A stretch of DNA of 64,000 nucleotides from an uncultured cyanobacterium. Lineage in GTDB: Bacteria; Cyanobacteriota; Cyanobacteriia; PCC-6307; Cyanobiaceae. The notes beneath the pieces were generated by a model. The model made no database searches. It was not told where the DNA came from and worked only from the letters and a program-made list of their open reading frames with translations. Every line of letters begins with the position of its first letter. The first letter of the stretch is position 1. Shown piece by piece: positions 1-12,112 of this stretch. Both the position numbers and the translations under genes were made by a program. Where the stretch lies: assembly GCA_903823115.1 (NCBI GenBank), contig CAIJRN010000029.1, positions 1 through 64,000 of the forward strand, in the 5' to 3' direction.

Positions 1-240
1 CTGGCGACCGAGGGCGCCGTTGCTGGCCCGATCCAGCTCGGCCAGATCACTGTTGCCCTGCCGCAGCTTTTGGCGGCTGCCGAGCTCACTCACCTTGATG
101 ATGAAGTTGGTTTCGAGCAGGGGCAGCCGCAGCTGGATTTCCTCCAGGGCTCGGGCGGGGCGGCAGCAAAGGCTTGAGGTACTGAACAGAGCCAGCAGGC
201 CACAGGCCAGAGCCCGGCCACGAAGAGGACTGATCCGCAA
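1..240 (-). CDS. Partial 5' end of a secreted DUF1400-like (alpha/beta hydrolase) protein
   Basis: The minus-strand frame from a TTG at 240 runs open to the window edge. An in-frame TGA lies just upstream, so no earlier start is likely beyond a few codons. The first 30 residues are a basic stretch then a hydrophobic stretch ending near PARA, which looks like a Sec signal peptide. The mature part begins LEEIQLRLPLLETNF and continues through SDLAELDRASNGALG. That layout (A-E-x-I-x-L then a hydrophobic strand, then an SDL-x-x-LDRA segment) resembles the N-terminal DUF1400 region of cyanobacterial secreted hydrolases; a clearer member is at 12.1 kb. Only about 80 codons are visible, so the catalytic part is outside the window and the family call is tentative. 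Confidence 0.45.
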   Translation of the reverse strand, partial: MRISPLRGRALACGLLALFSTSSLCCRPARALEEIQLRLPLLETNFIIKVSELGSRQKLRQGNSDLAELDRASNGALGRQ

Positions 241-458
241 GACACCGGCGTGGAAAAGAGGTCTTCAGGCTCGCATGAACCGGGGTGGAGGGGAAGCGGG
301 CGGGACAGATTCGGTGTCTCCTTGCCTCGCCGGCAACAAACAGCGAAGGGGGCCGGCGTGGCGAGCGTCAACGCGTGTATGCATCGCGGGACCACGGATG
401 TTGCGGAGAGGGGGGCAGACAAGAAGCAACCGAAACTGGCCCCCAGGCCGATTGGCTT

Positions 459-1693
459 CTAGAAGGCGGCAAGAACAGCCGTAGCACCGGCGCAGCCAAA
501 AATTGAAGCATGGGCATTAAGAAACAGATCAGCAGATGAATGGACATCTACAACAGCTGGATCAAGAGGAAGAGAACCATCTCGCTGGCCAGACATTGCT
601 CGGTTTAAAGACAGAGCCGACCCATCAAAGCCAAGATTTCCCTTTGCACTATGGGCCAAATCGTTACTGCTGGCACTGAAGCCGGAATGGCGATCAATGG
701 AGTCACCCAAACCAGAAATTGAATCACCACCAAAGGGTCGGCGACCATGATTATTGCCCATATTATCCGCGTGTCCCAGCACTTCTCCCGTCACCACATC
801 CTTGAGAACAATCGAGCCTGGATGCAGAGCCGATCCGCTGATGTGACCATAAACCTCACTAATATCGCCACTCGGGGTTGTGAAAGCAAAAAATATATCA
901 ACCACCGGTATTACATCGCCAGAAAGAGAGAGCCTTTTATCCGACTTCTGATCCCTTGACTTCAAATCCTTAGCACAAAAGAAATAGCCTCTCCGAAATT
1001 CTTTGATAACAAAATGCTCGGCCTGCCATCCGACAACTTTTGATCAAAGACCTGCCAGTTGGTCCCCTTCAACCAGTGGCAATTATATGACTGCAACGCT
1101 TTTACCAAAGTCAGGTATCATTTCTGCCTTTTGAAAGATTTTTTCTAATTTTCGTCATGTTTGCCCACTGCACTCAACATGGAGGCTTGGACTCGCTATC
1201 TTCCAATATCACCTGCATAGCATTCGCTATTGGCCTTCGAGAAACATCATCTGACCTACGGCATGTTGAACAGGATTACCACGGTCAGACTGGGATGTGA
1301 TCGTCATTGCGATGTGGCCACTATCATCAATATCACCAGTCATCAATGCCACTGGCTGCAGAGAAGATTTCCAGTTAAATTTAAAGAGGCTAGCTGGAGG
1401 AGCTATGGCCGAGACTGTTGTGGCAGCGAAGTGTCCATCAACAATGTGCATGTTATAAACGCTCTAAAAACCTGGCTGCGCATGATTACCTAGTGAGTCA
1501 ACAAAATAGGCGGTAGCATTTGGAATTAGGACGAACCATTTCCCTTCAACAATTGAATCCATTTAGCGTTCATTTAACCAGTCGAAAGCTGGCACCAGCG
1601 TAAAGACAAGTTGGCCAGCAACCTCGGAAAGCACATGCGCCTCTACGGCAAAGTAGCTCTCTGTGACATCCTTCAATAAACCAACCCTGCTAA
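459..1693 (-). pseudogene. Decayed gene of unknown family, AT-rich
   Basis: Between about 1693 and 1228 one minus-strand reading frame stays protein-like across in-frame stops. It gives a piece ending FDWLNER then TAA, a piece with FVLIPNATAYFVDSLGNH ending QPGF then TAG, and a 70-residue piece with FKFNWKSSLQPVALMTGD then TAG. Further 3' a segment NCHWLKGTNWQVFDQ ends in TGA, and the protein-like sequence continues in a shifted frame as the 168-codon ORF 965-459 (PVVDIFFAFTTPSGD, LKDVVTGEVLGHADN). Base composition is clearly more AT-rich than the flanks. I recognise no domain. The simplest reading is one acquired gene that has accumulated stops and frameshifts. Alternatively the 459-965 ORF could be a separate short gene starting at TTG 965. 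Confidence 0.5.
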
Positions 1694-1950
1694 ATTACGA
1701 GAACTCATTTCATTATTTTTTTCGAACAAACGAACATCAAGCCGGAAGCGAGTCCATCCAGTCGCACTAAAATATCCAACCAGTTGTTTAGCAAACGATA
1801 GGGCGCCGCCTAGGAGAGAGGCAAGAACAACGGACAAAATCTGACGTTAACTGGCTCAAAGGACATGCCCAATTTAGATCATCAGATTTATAGATATTCA
1901 AATGATTCAAACTTAATCTGTGACAATCTCAAAACCGTTGCTTTTCATAT
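1694..1950. other. AT-rich intergenic stretch, nothing recognised
   Basis: This stretch separates the decayed gene from the terminator of the small gene at 1996. It is AT-rich like its left neighbour. I see no coherent reading frame, repeat or RNA gene in it; it may be further degraded remains of the acquired segment. Confidence 0.4.
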
Positions 1951-1992
1951 TAAAAAGCCGGGTTCTTTACCTCAAAGGCAAAGAACCCGGGC
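1951..1992 (-). terminator. Rho-independent terminator
   Basis: On the minus strand an 11-bp GC-rich stem (1980-1990 pairing with 1958-1968) with an 11-nt loop is followed directly by a short T run (complement of 1952-1956). It lies 4 bp beyond the stop codon of the 93-residue gene at 1996-2277 and would end that transcript. Confidence 0.75.
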
Positions 1993-1995
1993 ATA

Positions 1996-2277
1996 TCATT
2001 GGGTCAACAAATTAAAGCATTCCGCCGAGCGCTCCTCTGGTTCTCCGGAAAATCCACCTGGCTCAGGCACATGGGGCATCAGGACCTCGGCGACAAAACG
2101 ATCAGATGATTCCTTCGAATCCCAGACAGCCACAATCAACACCCCACCCTCAGCATTGCCAGCCGCGTGATAAAGCTGCCCCTGCGGCAGGCCACCATCG
2201 GGATGAACAGCTGCGACTTCAGCCCTGTACTCTTCCTCCGTGGCACCGGGCCAGAAATGGGTGAGAATGTAAGTCAT
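1996..2277 (-). CDS. Small conserved-type protein, dimeric alpha-beta barrel-like
   Basis: This 93-residue ORF starts with ATG and has its own downstream terminator, so it is very probably a real single-gene unit. The opening MTYILTHFWPGATEEEYRA, then GQLYHAAGNAEGGVLIVAVWDSKESSDRF and VLMPHVPEPGG, follows the pattern of small ferredoxin-like dimeric alpha-beta barrel proteins. In these a strand is followed by a helix with acidic residues, then a VAVWDS-type strand and a helix carrying the F near the end. Antibiotic-biosynthesis monooxygenases and related stress proteins have this fold. No catalytic residue can be assigned. No signal peptide or membrane segment is seen. It sits between the decayed region and uvrA, both on the same strand. 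Confidence 0.7.
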   Translation of the reverse strand: MTYILTHFWPGATEEEYRAEVAAVHPDGGLPQGQLYHAAGNAEGGVLIVAVWDSKESSDRFVAEVLMPHVPEPGGFSGEPEERSAECFNLLTQ

Positions 2278-2477
2278 GAATCAGAAGAATGGTGCACTCA
2301 ATACTAAAGACGCCCAGCCCAACATGCCCCTACAGAAGATTCACTTAAGCATCTTCTTAACATCTTGAGTCAACGGCCTTGTTCGGGGACTGGGAAAACA
2401 CCATCCAAGCCGAGATACTCCTCCGCTTGGCCATCGCGTCTCCGATCAACAACGTGGCGCAACCGATCAGATCCCCC

Positions 2478-5555
<3,078 letters not shown>

Positions 5556-5683
5556 CCAGCATCTTCGTGAACAATCGATCTTACGGGGGACAGGTAGTCA
5601 CCAGTGGGCAAGCCAGCCGAAGGCAGAACCAGCAAAGTGGAGACCGTGACCTGTCGGCCGCTCCCCGTCACCCCAACACCGCC

Positions 5684-7528
5684 ATGACAACCACCTCGGA
5701 CCTCAGCGGACCCCATCCCCTGGCGCTGCTGTTCGACTCGCTGGTGGCAAGCCGGCCCGATGGGCTGGAAGGGGCGCTGGGCGCCGCAACAGGCCGCCCC
5801 TGGCCGCTGCCGCAGGCGTGGAGCGCCGCTGCCCAGACACCCCCTGAGCTGCGGCGCCAAGACGGAGCGCCAGACCATCTGGAGCTGAACGCCGTCACCA
5901 GGCCCAGTCTCAACCCGGCCGAGGCGCTGCCGGCCCAGCCGCAGTCGCCCCCAACAGCGGCTCCAGTGGTCACGGGCGTCGCCGGGGTGGCCGTCGGCGT
6001 CTGGAGAGCCCTTGATCCCATCGCCGGCAGCAGCACCACCCCGTCGCGCCGCCTGTGGCTCTATGACCCCAGTGGCACTGGCGCCACCAGCATGGCGGGC
6101 CTCCCAGCCCTGGACACCGTGGTGGTGACCCATGGCTGGCGGGGCAGCGGCGTCAGCACGGCACCGAGCGATCCGACGGGCTTCGGGACCGCGTTCACGG
6201 CCATGGCCAGCGCCATCTCCAATCCAGGCAAGGTGCAGGTGCTGTTTCTTGACTGGGGGCCGGAATCGATCGACCCCAGCCCTGCGGGCCTGGCTCCCTA
6301 CAACGCTGCCGGCCGCGTCAAAGCCGTGGCGAGCTGGGCCAGCCAACAGCTGCAACCCCTGGCCAGCAGCGGCAAGCTCCTGACCCTGGCGGGCCACAGC
6401 CTCGGTGCCTATGTCAGCGCCCAGACGGCGCTCGCCCTTGGATCCTCCAGCAACCTGCGCCTGGTGGCCCTGGACGCGGCAGCCGCGGGGCTGAACGGGG
6501 CCTACGACCTCGACAGCAGCAACAAGATCGCCGATCCGGTACCGAAGCTCAGCGCCACGGTGGCCGCTGGCGCCTCCCGGGCCTTTGTGGTGGCCGATAC
6601 GAATCTCAGCATCGGCATCGCCGGCGACAACGCCGAGGCCGGCACCGCCAGCCAATCCTTCGTCGTCAAAGGCTTCGCCAGCAACACCTCAGCGGGCGAC
6701 GCCCATGGGGCGATCCCGACGCTCTGGGCCGACCTGGACCGCTATCTGAGCCCGAACAGCAAAGTGACGGAAGGGATTCTCGGCAGCTTCCTGGCCAACC
6801 GCTACAGCGACAGCGGCAGCACCAGCGGCACCTTGCGCCATGAGGGCGTGGCCAACCTGCGCAGCAACAGCCTGGGACTGATCGCTTCGCTGGACGGCTT
6901 CACCGCCACAGGCGTCGCCCAGAAAGTCAGCTTCGTCGAAGCGGGCATCGCCGATCCGACCGGCTCCAGCAGCAGCCAGGACACCCTCGTGTCCCTGCGC
7001 GATGTCGCCCTGAGCAGCAGCGCCAACATCGAGACGCTTGTGCTGGGTGGTCGCAGCAACCTGGCGGCCACAGGCAACGGACTGGCCCAGACCCTGATCG
7101 GCAACGAGGGCAGCAATCGCCTCGAAGGCGGCGGCGCCGTGGATCTCCTGACCGGCGGCGATGGGCCCGACACCTTTGCCTACACCAACCTTCTGGATGC
7201 CTTGATCGGCGGCAGCAGCCAGGCCCCCAGCTTTGAGCGCATCAGCGATTTCGATCTGCTCAACGACCGCATCGATGCCCCCGGCACCAGTCCTCGCACC
7301 GTGACAACACTGGGCCCGCTGGGCTCGCTCACCGTGACGACGATCACCACCCTGCTGAGCAGCAACAACTTCGGGGCTTCAGGAGCAGCCAGCTTCAGCT
7401 ACGGCAATCGCACTTTCCTGGGGATCAACGACGCGTTCGCCGGCTTCAATCCAGCCCAGGACGCCGTTGTGGAACTGACTGGATATATCGCCAACGGCCA
7501 GAGTCTAAGTAATCTGATGATCACTTAA
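5684..7528 (+). CDS. Secreted lipase-like protein with C-terminal bluetail domain
   Basis: The 614-residue product begins at ATG 5684; the frame is open further upstream but that part runs into the uvrA promoter region. After a Pro/Ala-rich N-terminus without a Sec signal, residues about 120-270 form an alpha/beta hydrolase core of the pancreatic-lipase type. It has VVVTHGWRGSG (oxyanion strand), VLFLDWGPESID, and the nucleophile elbow LAGHSLGAYVSAQ (GxSxG). The C-terminal 130 residues carry an RTX-like segment, GNEGSNRLEGGGAVDLLTGG with DGPDTF, and then FERISDFDLLNDRIDAPG and NFGASGAASFSYGNRTFLG. These match the cyanobacterial bluetail surface-protein domain, which is thought to mark type I secretion. 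Inference: an exported calcium-binding lipase or esterase. No type I exporter genes are nearby. Confidence 0.85.
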   Translation: MTTTSDLSGPHPLALLFDSLVASRPDGLEGALGAATGRPWPLPQAWSAAAQTPPELRRQDGAPDHLELNAVTRPSLNPAEALPAQPQSPPTAAPVVTGVAGVAVGVWRALDPIAGSSTTPSRRLWLYDPSGTGATSMAGLPALDTVVVTHGWRGSGVSTAPSDPTGFGTAFTAMASAISNPGKVQVLFLDWGPESIDPSPAGLAPYNAAGRVKAVASWASQQLQPLASSGKLLTLAGHSLGAYVSAQTALALGSSSNLRLVALDAAAAGLNGAYDLDSSNKIADPVPKLSATVAAGASRAFVVADTNLSIGIAGDNAEAGTASQSFVVKGFASNTSAGDAHGAIPTLWADLDRYLSPNSKVTEGILGSFLANRYSDSGSTSGTLRHEGVANLRSNSLGLIASLDGFTATGVAQKVSFVEAGIADPTGSSSSQDTLVSLRDVALSSSANIETLVLGGRSNLAATGNGLAQTLIGNEGSNRLEGGGAVDLLTGGDGPDTFAYTNLLDALIGGSSQAPSFERISDFDLLNDRIDAPGTSPRTVTTLGPLGSLTVTTITTLLSSNNFGASGAASFSYGNRTFLGINDAFAGFNPAQDAVVELTGYIANGQSLSNLMIT

Positions 7529-7532
7529 AGTT

Positions 7533-8261
7533 TCAATTAAGCGTGTTAATTGCTCGAGCAACAATTATTATAAATACTAAAATCATGGATAATGTATGAA
7601 TAATTTGAAGCGTCTTGAGTTGATTTCCAATTAACATATGTCCCTCAGGCGAGCCAAAACAATTGCTGGAAAGAATTGTGAAATAAAAATAATCGACTGG
7701 ACCTGGTATCCAATTGTCACTCTTTAAAACTCGATCTTCTATTTGCTCTTCCGGAAACAGTATTCCCTGGGGAATATAAGCTGAAGGCCGGTGATTGACT
7801 AAGTTGTTCTTCAGTGGATAATCCCAGTACCAATACCAAAAAACAAAAACCAGATTAATGGCAACATAGAGCGCTAAAGACTCAGCGAGAAGTTCATAGG
7901 ATTCTATATGCAACCTATAGATTGTAATATTGACTGAAATGATATTGGTGACCAACTGTAACGAGGCCACCAGGCCGATCAACCGCAGCAACTTTCTCCG
8001 GATCGTCTGCCTCTGGCGCCGCAGATTCGGCAACCAGAAAAAGAAAATAAGACAGAAAAATGCCAACAATAAAGCTGCATAAAAGATCTGCAATAAATCT
8101 CGAACAGTGTTCAATGGAATATTGAACTTATAATGCTGGGTAGAATAATAATAGAAAATCTGAAGCCTGAGCAGTAAATCAATCAGCACCGAACCTGCGA
8201 GAGCCAGCACATAGGGGCGGCCAATTGATAGAGCCACCGTTTCATCGGTTAATAGCGACAC
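7533..8261 (-). CDS. AT-rich multi-span membrane protein, ion-channel-like C-terminus
   Basis: The ORF continues into recN, so the start must be later; GTG 8261, four bases after the recN stop, is the first usable one and gives 242 residues. Later in-frame GTG codons are alternatives and no clear ribosome site is seen. Predicted spans lie at about residues 12-30, 45-70, 85-105, 120-140 and 215-240. The C-terminal part has PVDYFYFTILSSNCFGSP followed by a last helix ending VFIIIVARAIN. This resembles uncharacterised membrane proteins in which a pore-loop-like segment (DYLY-x-x-x-TTATAF) precedes a final helix ending ARA-x-N, sometimes annotated as ion channels. The gene is far richer in A+T than recN or the lipase gene, which suggests recent transfer. 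Confidence 0.7.
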   Translation of the reverse strand: MSLLTDETVALSIGRPYVLALAGSVLIDLLLRLQIFYYYSTQHYKFNIPLNTVRDLLQIFYAALLLAFFCLIFFFWLPNLRRQRQTIRRKLLRLIGLVASLQLVTNIISVNITIYRLHIESYELLAESLALYVAINLVFVFWYWYWDYPLKNNLVNHRPSAYIPQGILFPEEQIEDRVLKSDNWIPGPVDYFYFTILSSNCFGSPEGHMLIGNQLKTLQIIHTLSMILVFIIIVARAINTLN

Positions 8262-8265
8262 TGAT

Positions 8266-9951
8266 CTAGGCCACTCGCTTGTCCAGCAGGCTGGCCGCAT
8301 AACTGTGGGCCTCGCCGGAATCGCCGCCGGCCAGTTCCACCAGCTCTGCCTGGCGCTCGCCAGTGTCCCGCAGCTGGGACACCCGGGTCTGGGTGATGCC
8401 CCCTTCCACCGCCTTGCTGACCCGGAAGTGATGATCAGCCGCGGCCGCCACCAACGGCTGGTGCGTGACACAGAAAACCTGGCGCTGCTGGGCCAGACGC
8501 TGCAACAGCTCGGCCATGGCGCCGCTGATCCGGCCGCTGACGCCACTGTCGATCTCATCGAACAACAGCGTCACGTGAGGGTCGGCAGCGGCCAGACAGG
8601 TTTTCAGGGCCAGCAGAAAACGACTCATCTCGCCGCCGGAAGCGACCTCAGCCAGGGGAGCCAGGGGCTGGCCGGGATTGGCACTGAAGCGGAACTGCAC
8701 GGCGTCAGCCCCCTCCTCCCCCGGCTCCGCCGCTTCGATCGCCACGGCGAAGCGCACATTGGCCAGTCCCATCGGCCGCAACGCCGCCATCAGCCGGGTT
8801 TCCAGCGCCGCCGCCGCGGCCCGACGAGCCTGACTGAGGACCTTGCAGCGCCGATCCCGCTGCTGGACGGCCAGTTGCTCGCGCTGTTGCAGAGCCGCCA
8901 CGGAAGCCTCAGCAGAACCGGGGGCCAGGCTCTGGCGCAACTGATCCCGCTGGCCGATCAACGCCGCCAGATCCTGGCCGTGGCGCCGCTCCAGCGCCCT
9001 GAGCTGGGCCAGACGCTCCTGCAGCTCCGCCAGCCGCTCGGGATCACTCTCCAGGCAGGTGCCATAGCGATCCAGCTCCCGGGCCAGATCCTGCAGAGCC
9101 ACCAGGCCATCGGTGCACCTCTCCCTCAGCGCCGCCACGCTGGCATCGAGATTCTCCATCTGCTGCAGTTCCTGCTCGCAGGCAGCCAGGTGATCGAGGG
9201 CTGAAGGAGCGGCCTCCGCCCCCTCCACCAGCCGACCCAACAGGGTCGTCACCCCCTCTTGCAGACGCACCCCATGGGCGAGGCGATCCTGCTCGATCTG
9301 CAGTTGCTGGGCCTCAAAGGGATCATCCAGACCAGCAGCTTCGAGATCCTCGAGCAGCTGCTCCTGCTGCTGCCGCTCTCGCTGCAGCCGATCGCGATCG
9401 GCCAGGGCCGCCGCCAGTTCCGCCGCCAGGGAGCGCCACTGCCGGTGCGCCGTGCGCACCGCCTCCAGCAAGGGCAGCTGGTCCTCGCCGGCAAAGCGAT
9501 CCAACCAGCGGCGCTGCTGACCTGGACGGGCCAATTGCTGGGTCTGGCCCTGCACCGTGAGATCGAGCAGCAGGGGGCGCAGATCCAGCACCTGGGCCCG
9601 GCTGACGACGATGCCATTGAGCCGGTGGCGACTGCTGAGCCGTTCGTCCTGCAGCCGCCAATCCCGACTCAGCAGCAGTTCGTCCTCCACCTCCAGCTCC
9701 TGGCTCTCCAACCAGGCGCGCACGGGGGGTGAAAGCTGAAAGCTGGCTTCAATCCGGCCCCGCTCGCAGCCGTTGCGCAGCAGACGTGCCCCCTGGGACC
9801 CCTGGGCTCCGCCCAGCAGGGCATCGAGAGCATCCAGCAGGATCGATTTGCCCGCCCCGGTTTCGCCGGTGAGCACCGTGAAACCCGCCTCGAAGGTCAA
9901 CTCGAGGCGTTCGATCAGGGCGATGTTCTCCAGGCTCAGGGCCGTGAGCAC
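8266..9951 (-). CDS. recN: DNA repair protein RecN
   Basis: RecN is an SMC-like ATPase acting early in double-strand break repair. The 561-residue product starts MLTALSLENIALIERLEL with Walker A GETGAGKSILLDAL near residue 30. The middle (about 150-370) is a long Gln/Glu/Leu/Arg-rich coiled coil. The C-terminal ATPase half contains the signature VASGGEMSRFLLALK, Walker B LLFDEIDSGVSG, and the VTHQPLVAA switch region. Length and domain order are those of the family. It ends four bases before the membrane protein gene, so the two may share a transcript although their base composition differs sharply. Confidence 0.97.
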   Translation of the reverse strand: MLTALSLENIALIERLELTFEAGFTVLTGETGAGKSILLDALDALLGGAQGSQGARLLRNGCERGRIEASFQLSPPVRAWLESQELEVEDELLLSRDWRLQDERLSSRHRLNGIVVSRAQVLDLRPLLLDLTVQGQTQQLARPGQQRRWLDRFAGEDQLPLLEAVRTAHRQWRSLAAELAAALADRDRLQRERQQQEQLLEDLEAAGLDDPFEAQQLQIEQDRLAHGVRLQEGVTTLLGRLVEGAEAAPSALDHLAACEQELQQMENLDASVAALRERCTDGLVALQDLARELDRYGTCLESDPERLAELQERLAQLRALERRHGQDLAALIGQRDQLRQSLAPGSAEASVAALQQREQLAVQQRDRRCKVLSQARRAAAAALETRLMAALRPMGLANVRFAVAIEAAEPGEEGADAVQFRFSANPGQPLAPLAEVASGGEMSRFLLALKTCLAAADPHVTLLFDEIDSGVSGRISGAMAELLQRLAQQRQVFCVTHQPLVAAAADHHFRVSKAVEGGITQTRVSQLRDTGERQAELVELAGGDSGEAHSYAASLLDKRVA

Positions 9952-10048
9952 GCCAGCCTCCGCAGCGCTGTCGGTATGTGGCCTGACCGTAGCGGCTACA
10001 GCTTTCGTTTAGAAGGGGTCACAATCCAATTGACGCCGTCCGCCCCGT

Positions 10049-12061
10049 GTGGCATGGCACCCCATCGCCATGGTCAGCTCGCCCCCAGCCATCTCGAGCA
10101 ACCTGAAGCCGCTGGACCCCCCTCAAGGCGAGGCCGGCCCGTCTCCCCAACCCGCCGCCGTCAAACCCGGGGATCTGGGCGATTTCATTGAGGCGGCCGG
10201 GCTGCTGAGCTACGACCCCGATGCCATCACCCGCATCTACGCCGGCCATCCCCAGCGGCTGATCCGGCGGCTCTGGCAGACCCTGGTGCCGATTGGCCTC
10301 TACCTGCTGGGCGTGGGTTTCGACTGGATCAGCGGCGCCCTCAACATCAAGGACCGGGCCCGCGCCCGCGCCCGCGAATGCGCCGAGCTGCTGGCCCAGC
10401 TGGGACCCGCTTTCATCAAGGCCGGCCAGGCCCTCTCGACCCGGCCCGACATCGTGCCGCCCCTGCTGCTGGAGGAACTGGCCCAGCTCCAGGACCAGCT
10501 GCCCGGCTTCGACAGCGCCCTGGCGATGGCCTGCATCGAGGAGGACCTGGGAGCTGCTGTCGATGAGATCTTCAGGGAGCTCGACCGCGAACCGATCTCG
10601 GCCGCCTCGCTGGGACAGGTGCATCGCGGCGTGCTGCACAACGGCGAGCGGGTGGCGGTCAAGGTGCAACGGCCCGGCCTGAGGGAGCAGATCACGCTCG
10701 ATCTGTACATCGTGCGCAACATCGCCGCCTGGATGAACACGAATGTGGGCTTGATCCGCAGTGATCTGGTGGCGCTGATCGATGAACTCGGTAAGCGGGT
10801 CTTTGAAGAGATGGACTATCTCAACGAGGCCGCCAACGCCGAGCGTTTTGCCGCACTGCATCGCCACAATCAACGCATCGCCGTGCCACGCATCTTCCAT
10901 CAGGCCACCAGCCGGCGGGTGCTGACCATGGAATGGATCGAAGGCGTCAAACTCACCAACCTCGAAGCCGTGCGCGCCATCGGCGTCGATCCGGACGACA
11001 TGGTGCAGGTGGGCGTCAACTGCAGCCTGCAGCAACTGCTGGAGCACGGTTTCTTTCATGCCGATCCCCATCCAGGGAACCTGCTGGCCCTCGCCGATGG
11101 TCGATTGGCCTATCTCGATTTCGGCATGATGAGCGAAGTCACCCGTGAATCGCGCACTGGTCTGATTCAGGCGGTTGTGCATCTGGTGAATCGCAACTTC
11201 GGCGCCCTTTCCAAGGATTTCGTCTCCCTGGGTTTTCTGGGTGAGGAAGTGGATCTGGAGCCAATTGTTCCCGCCTTCGAAAATGTTTTTGGCCAGGCCC
11301 TTGAGATGGGCGTCAGCCGCATGGATTTCAAGGCCGTCACCGACGACCTCTCGGGCGTGATGTATCGCTTCCCTTTCCGGGTTCCGCCCTATTACGCCCT
11401 GATCATCCGTTCCTTGGTCACCTTGGAGGGGATTGCCTTGAGCGTCGATCCCGCATTCAAGATTCTCGGCGCCGCCTATCCCTATTTCGCCCGCCGGCTG
11501 ATGGAGGATCCCGATCCCTCCCTGCGCCGCAGCCTGCGCGAGATGTTGTTCGACGGTGACGAATTCCGTTGGCAGCGCCTCGAAAACCTGATCAGCAGCG
11601 CCTCGCTCCAGGCCGAACTGGACATCGAAGGCCTGCTCGATCAGGTGCTGGACTTCCTGTTCTCCGCCAACGGTGGCCTGCTGCGCCAGCAATTGGTGGA
11701 AGCGGCGGTGGAACGGATGGACAACCTGGCCTGGACCACGACCCTGAGACTGGGTCACCGCCTGCCCCGCTCGCTGCAACCGCCCGGCCTGCGCCAGCCC
11801 AGCCTCCAGGCCTTCGGCAGCAGTGGCCCCCTGCTCGATCTCGAACCGCTGCGGCAACTGGTGGCGATTCTCAAGGATCTGCCGGGATTCGAGCCCAAAC
11901 TGCTGTTGCGCCGTCTGCCCCGGGTGTTGGGTGAACCGGACCTGCGGCGCATGGGACTGGATCTGGCCCGAGGGCTGGCGGAGCGGGGCGTGGTGCGCCT
12001 GCTGCGGGATGTGCTGGTGACCCCTGATGTGCGGAAGACCGTCGAACTCGCCCCGAGCTGA
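10049..12061 (+). CDS. UbiB/ABC1 (AarF) family protein kinase-like protein
   Basis: ABC1/UbiB proteins are atypical kinases linked to quinone metabolism; cyanobacteria and chloroplasts have several (ABC1K) tied to prenylquinone and thylakoid lipid homeostasis. The diagnostic KxGQ motif is present as AFIKAGQALSTRPDIVP (about residue 130), followed by the Ala-rich loop ISAASLGQVHRG. VAVKVQRPGL carries the ATP-binding Lys, FFHADPHPGNLLAL is the catalytic loop and YLDFGMM holds the metal-binding DFG. The product is 670 residues from ATG 10049; ATG 10070 in the same frame is equally plausible, as neither has a clear ribosome site. It is divergent from recN and is followed within a few bases by a DUF1400 gene on the same strand. 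Confidence 0.93.
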   Translation: MAWHPIAMVSSPPAISSNLKPLDPPQGEAGPSPQPAAVKPGDLGDFIEAAGLLSYDPDAITRIYAGHPQRLIRRLWQTLVPIGLYLLGVGFDWISGALNIKDRARARARECAELLAQLGPAFIKAGQALSTRPDIVPPLLLEELAQLQDQLPGFDSALAMACIEEDLGAAVDEIFRELDREPISAASLGQVHRGVLHNGERVAVKVQRPGLREQITLDLYIVRNIAAWMNTNVGLIRSDLVALIDELGKRVFEEMDYLNEAANAERFAALHRHNQRIAVPRIFHQATSRRVLTMEWIEGVKLTNLEAVRAIGVDPDDMVQVGVNCSLQQLLEHGFFHADPHPGNLLALADGRLAYLDFGMMSEVTRESRTGLIQAVVHLVNRNFGALSKDFVSLGFLGEEVDLEPIVPAFENVFGQALEMGVSRMDFKAVTDDLSGVMYRFPFRVPPYYALIIRSLVTLEGIALSVDPAFKILGAAYPYFARRLMEDPDPSLRRSLREMLFDGDEFRWQRLENLISSASLQAELDIEGLLDQVLDFLFSANGGLLRQQLVEAAVERMDNLAWTTTLRLGHRLPRSLQPPGLRQPSLQAFGSSGPLLDLEPLRQLVAILKDLPGFEPKLLLRRLPRVLGEPDLRRMGLDLARGLAERGVVRLLRDVLVTPDVRKTVELAPS

Positions 12062-12112
12062 CGGCCGGTGAAACCAGGATCTCGCCCTAGATTTGTTTCT
12101 CTCTTCGTCCCG

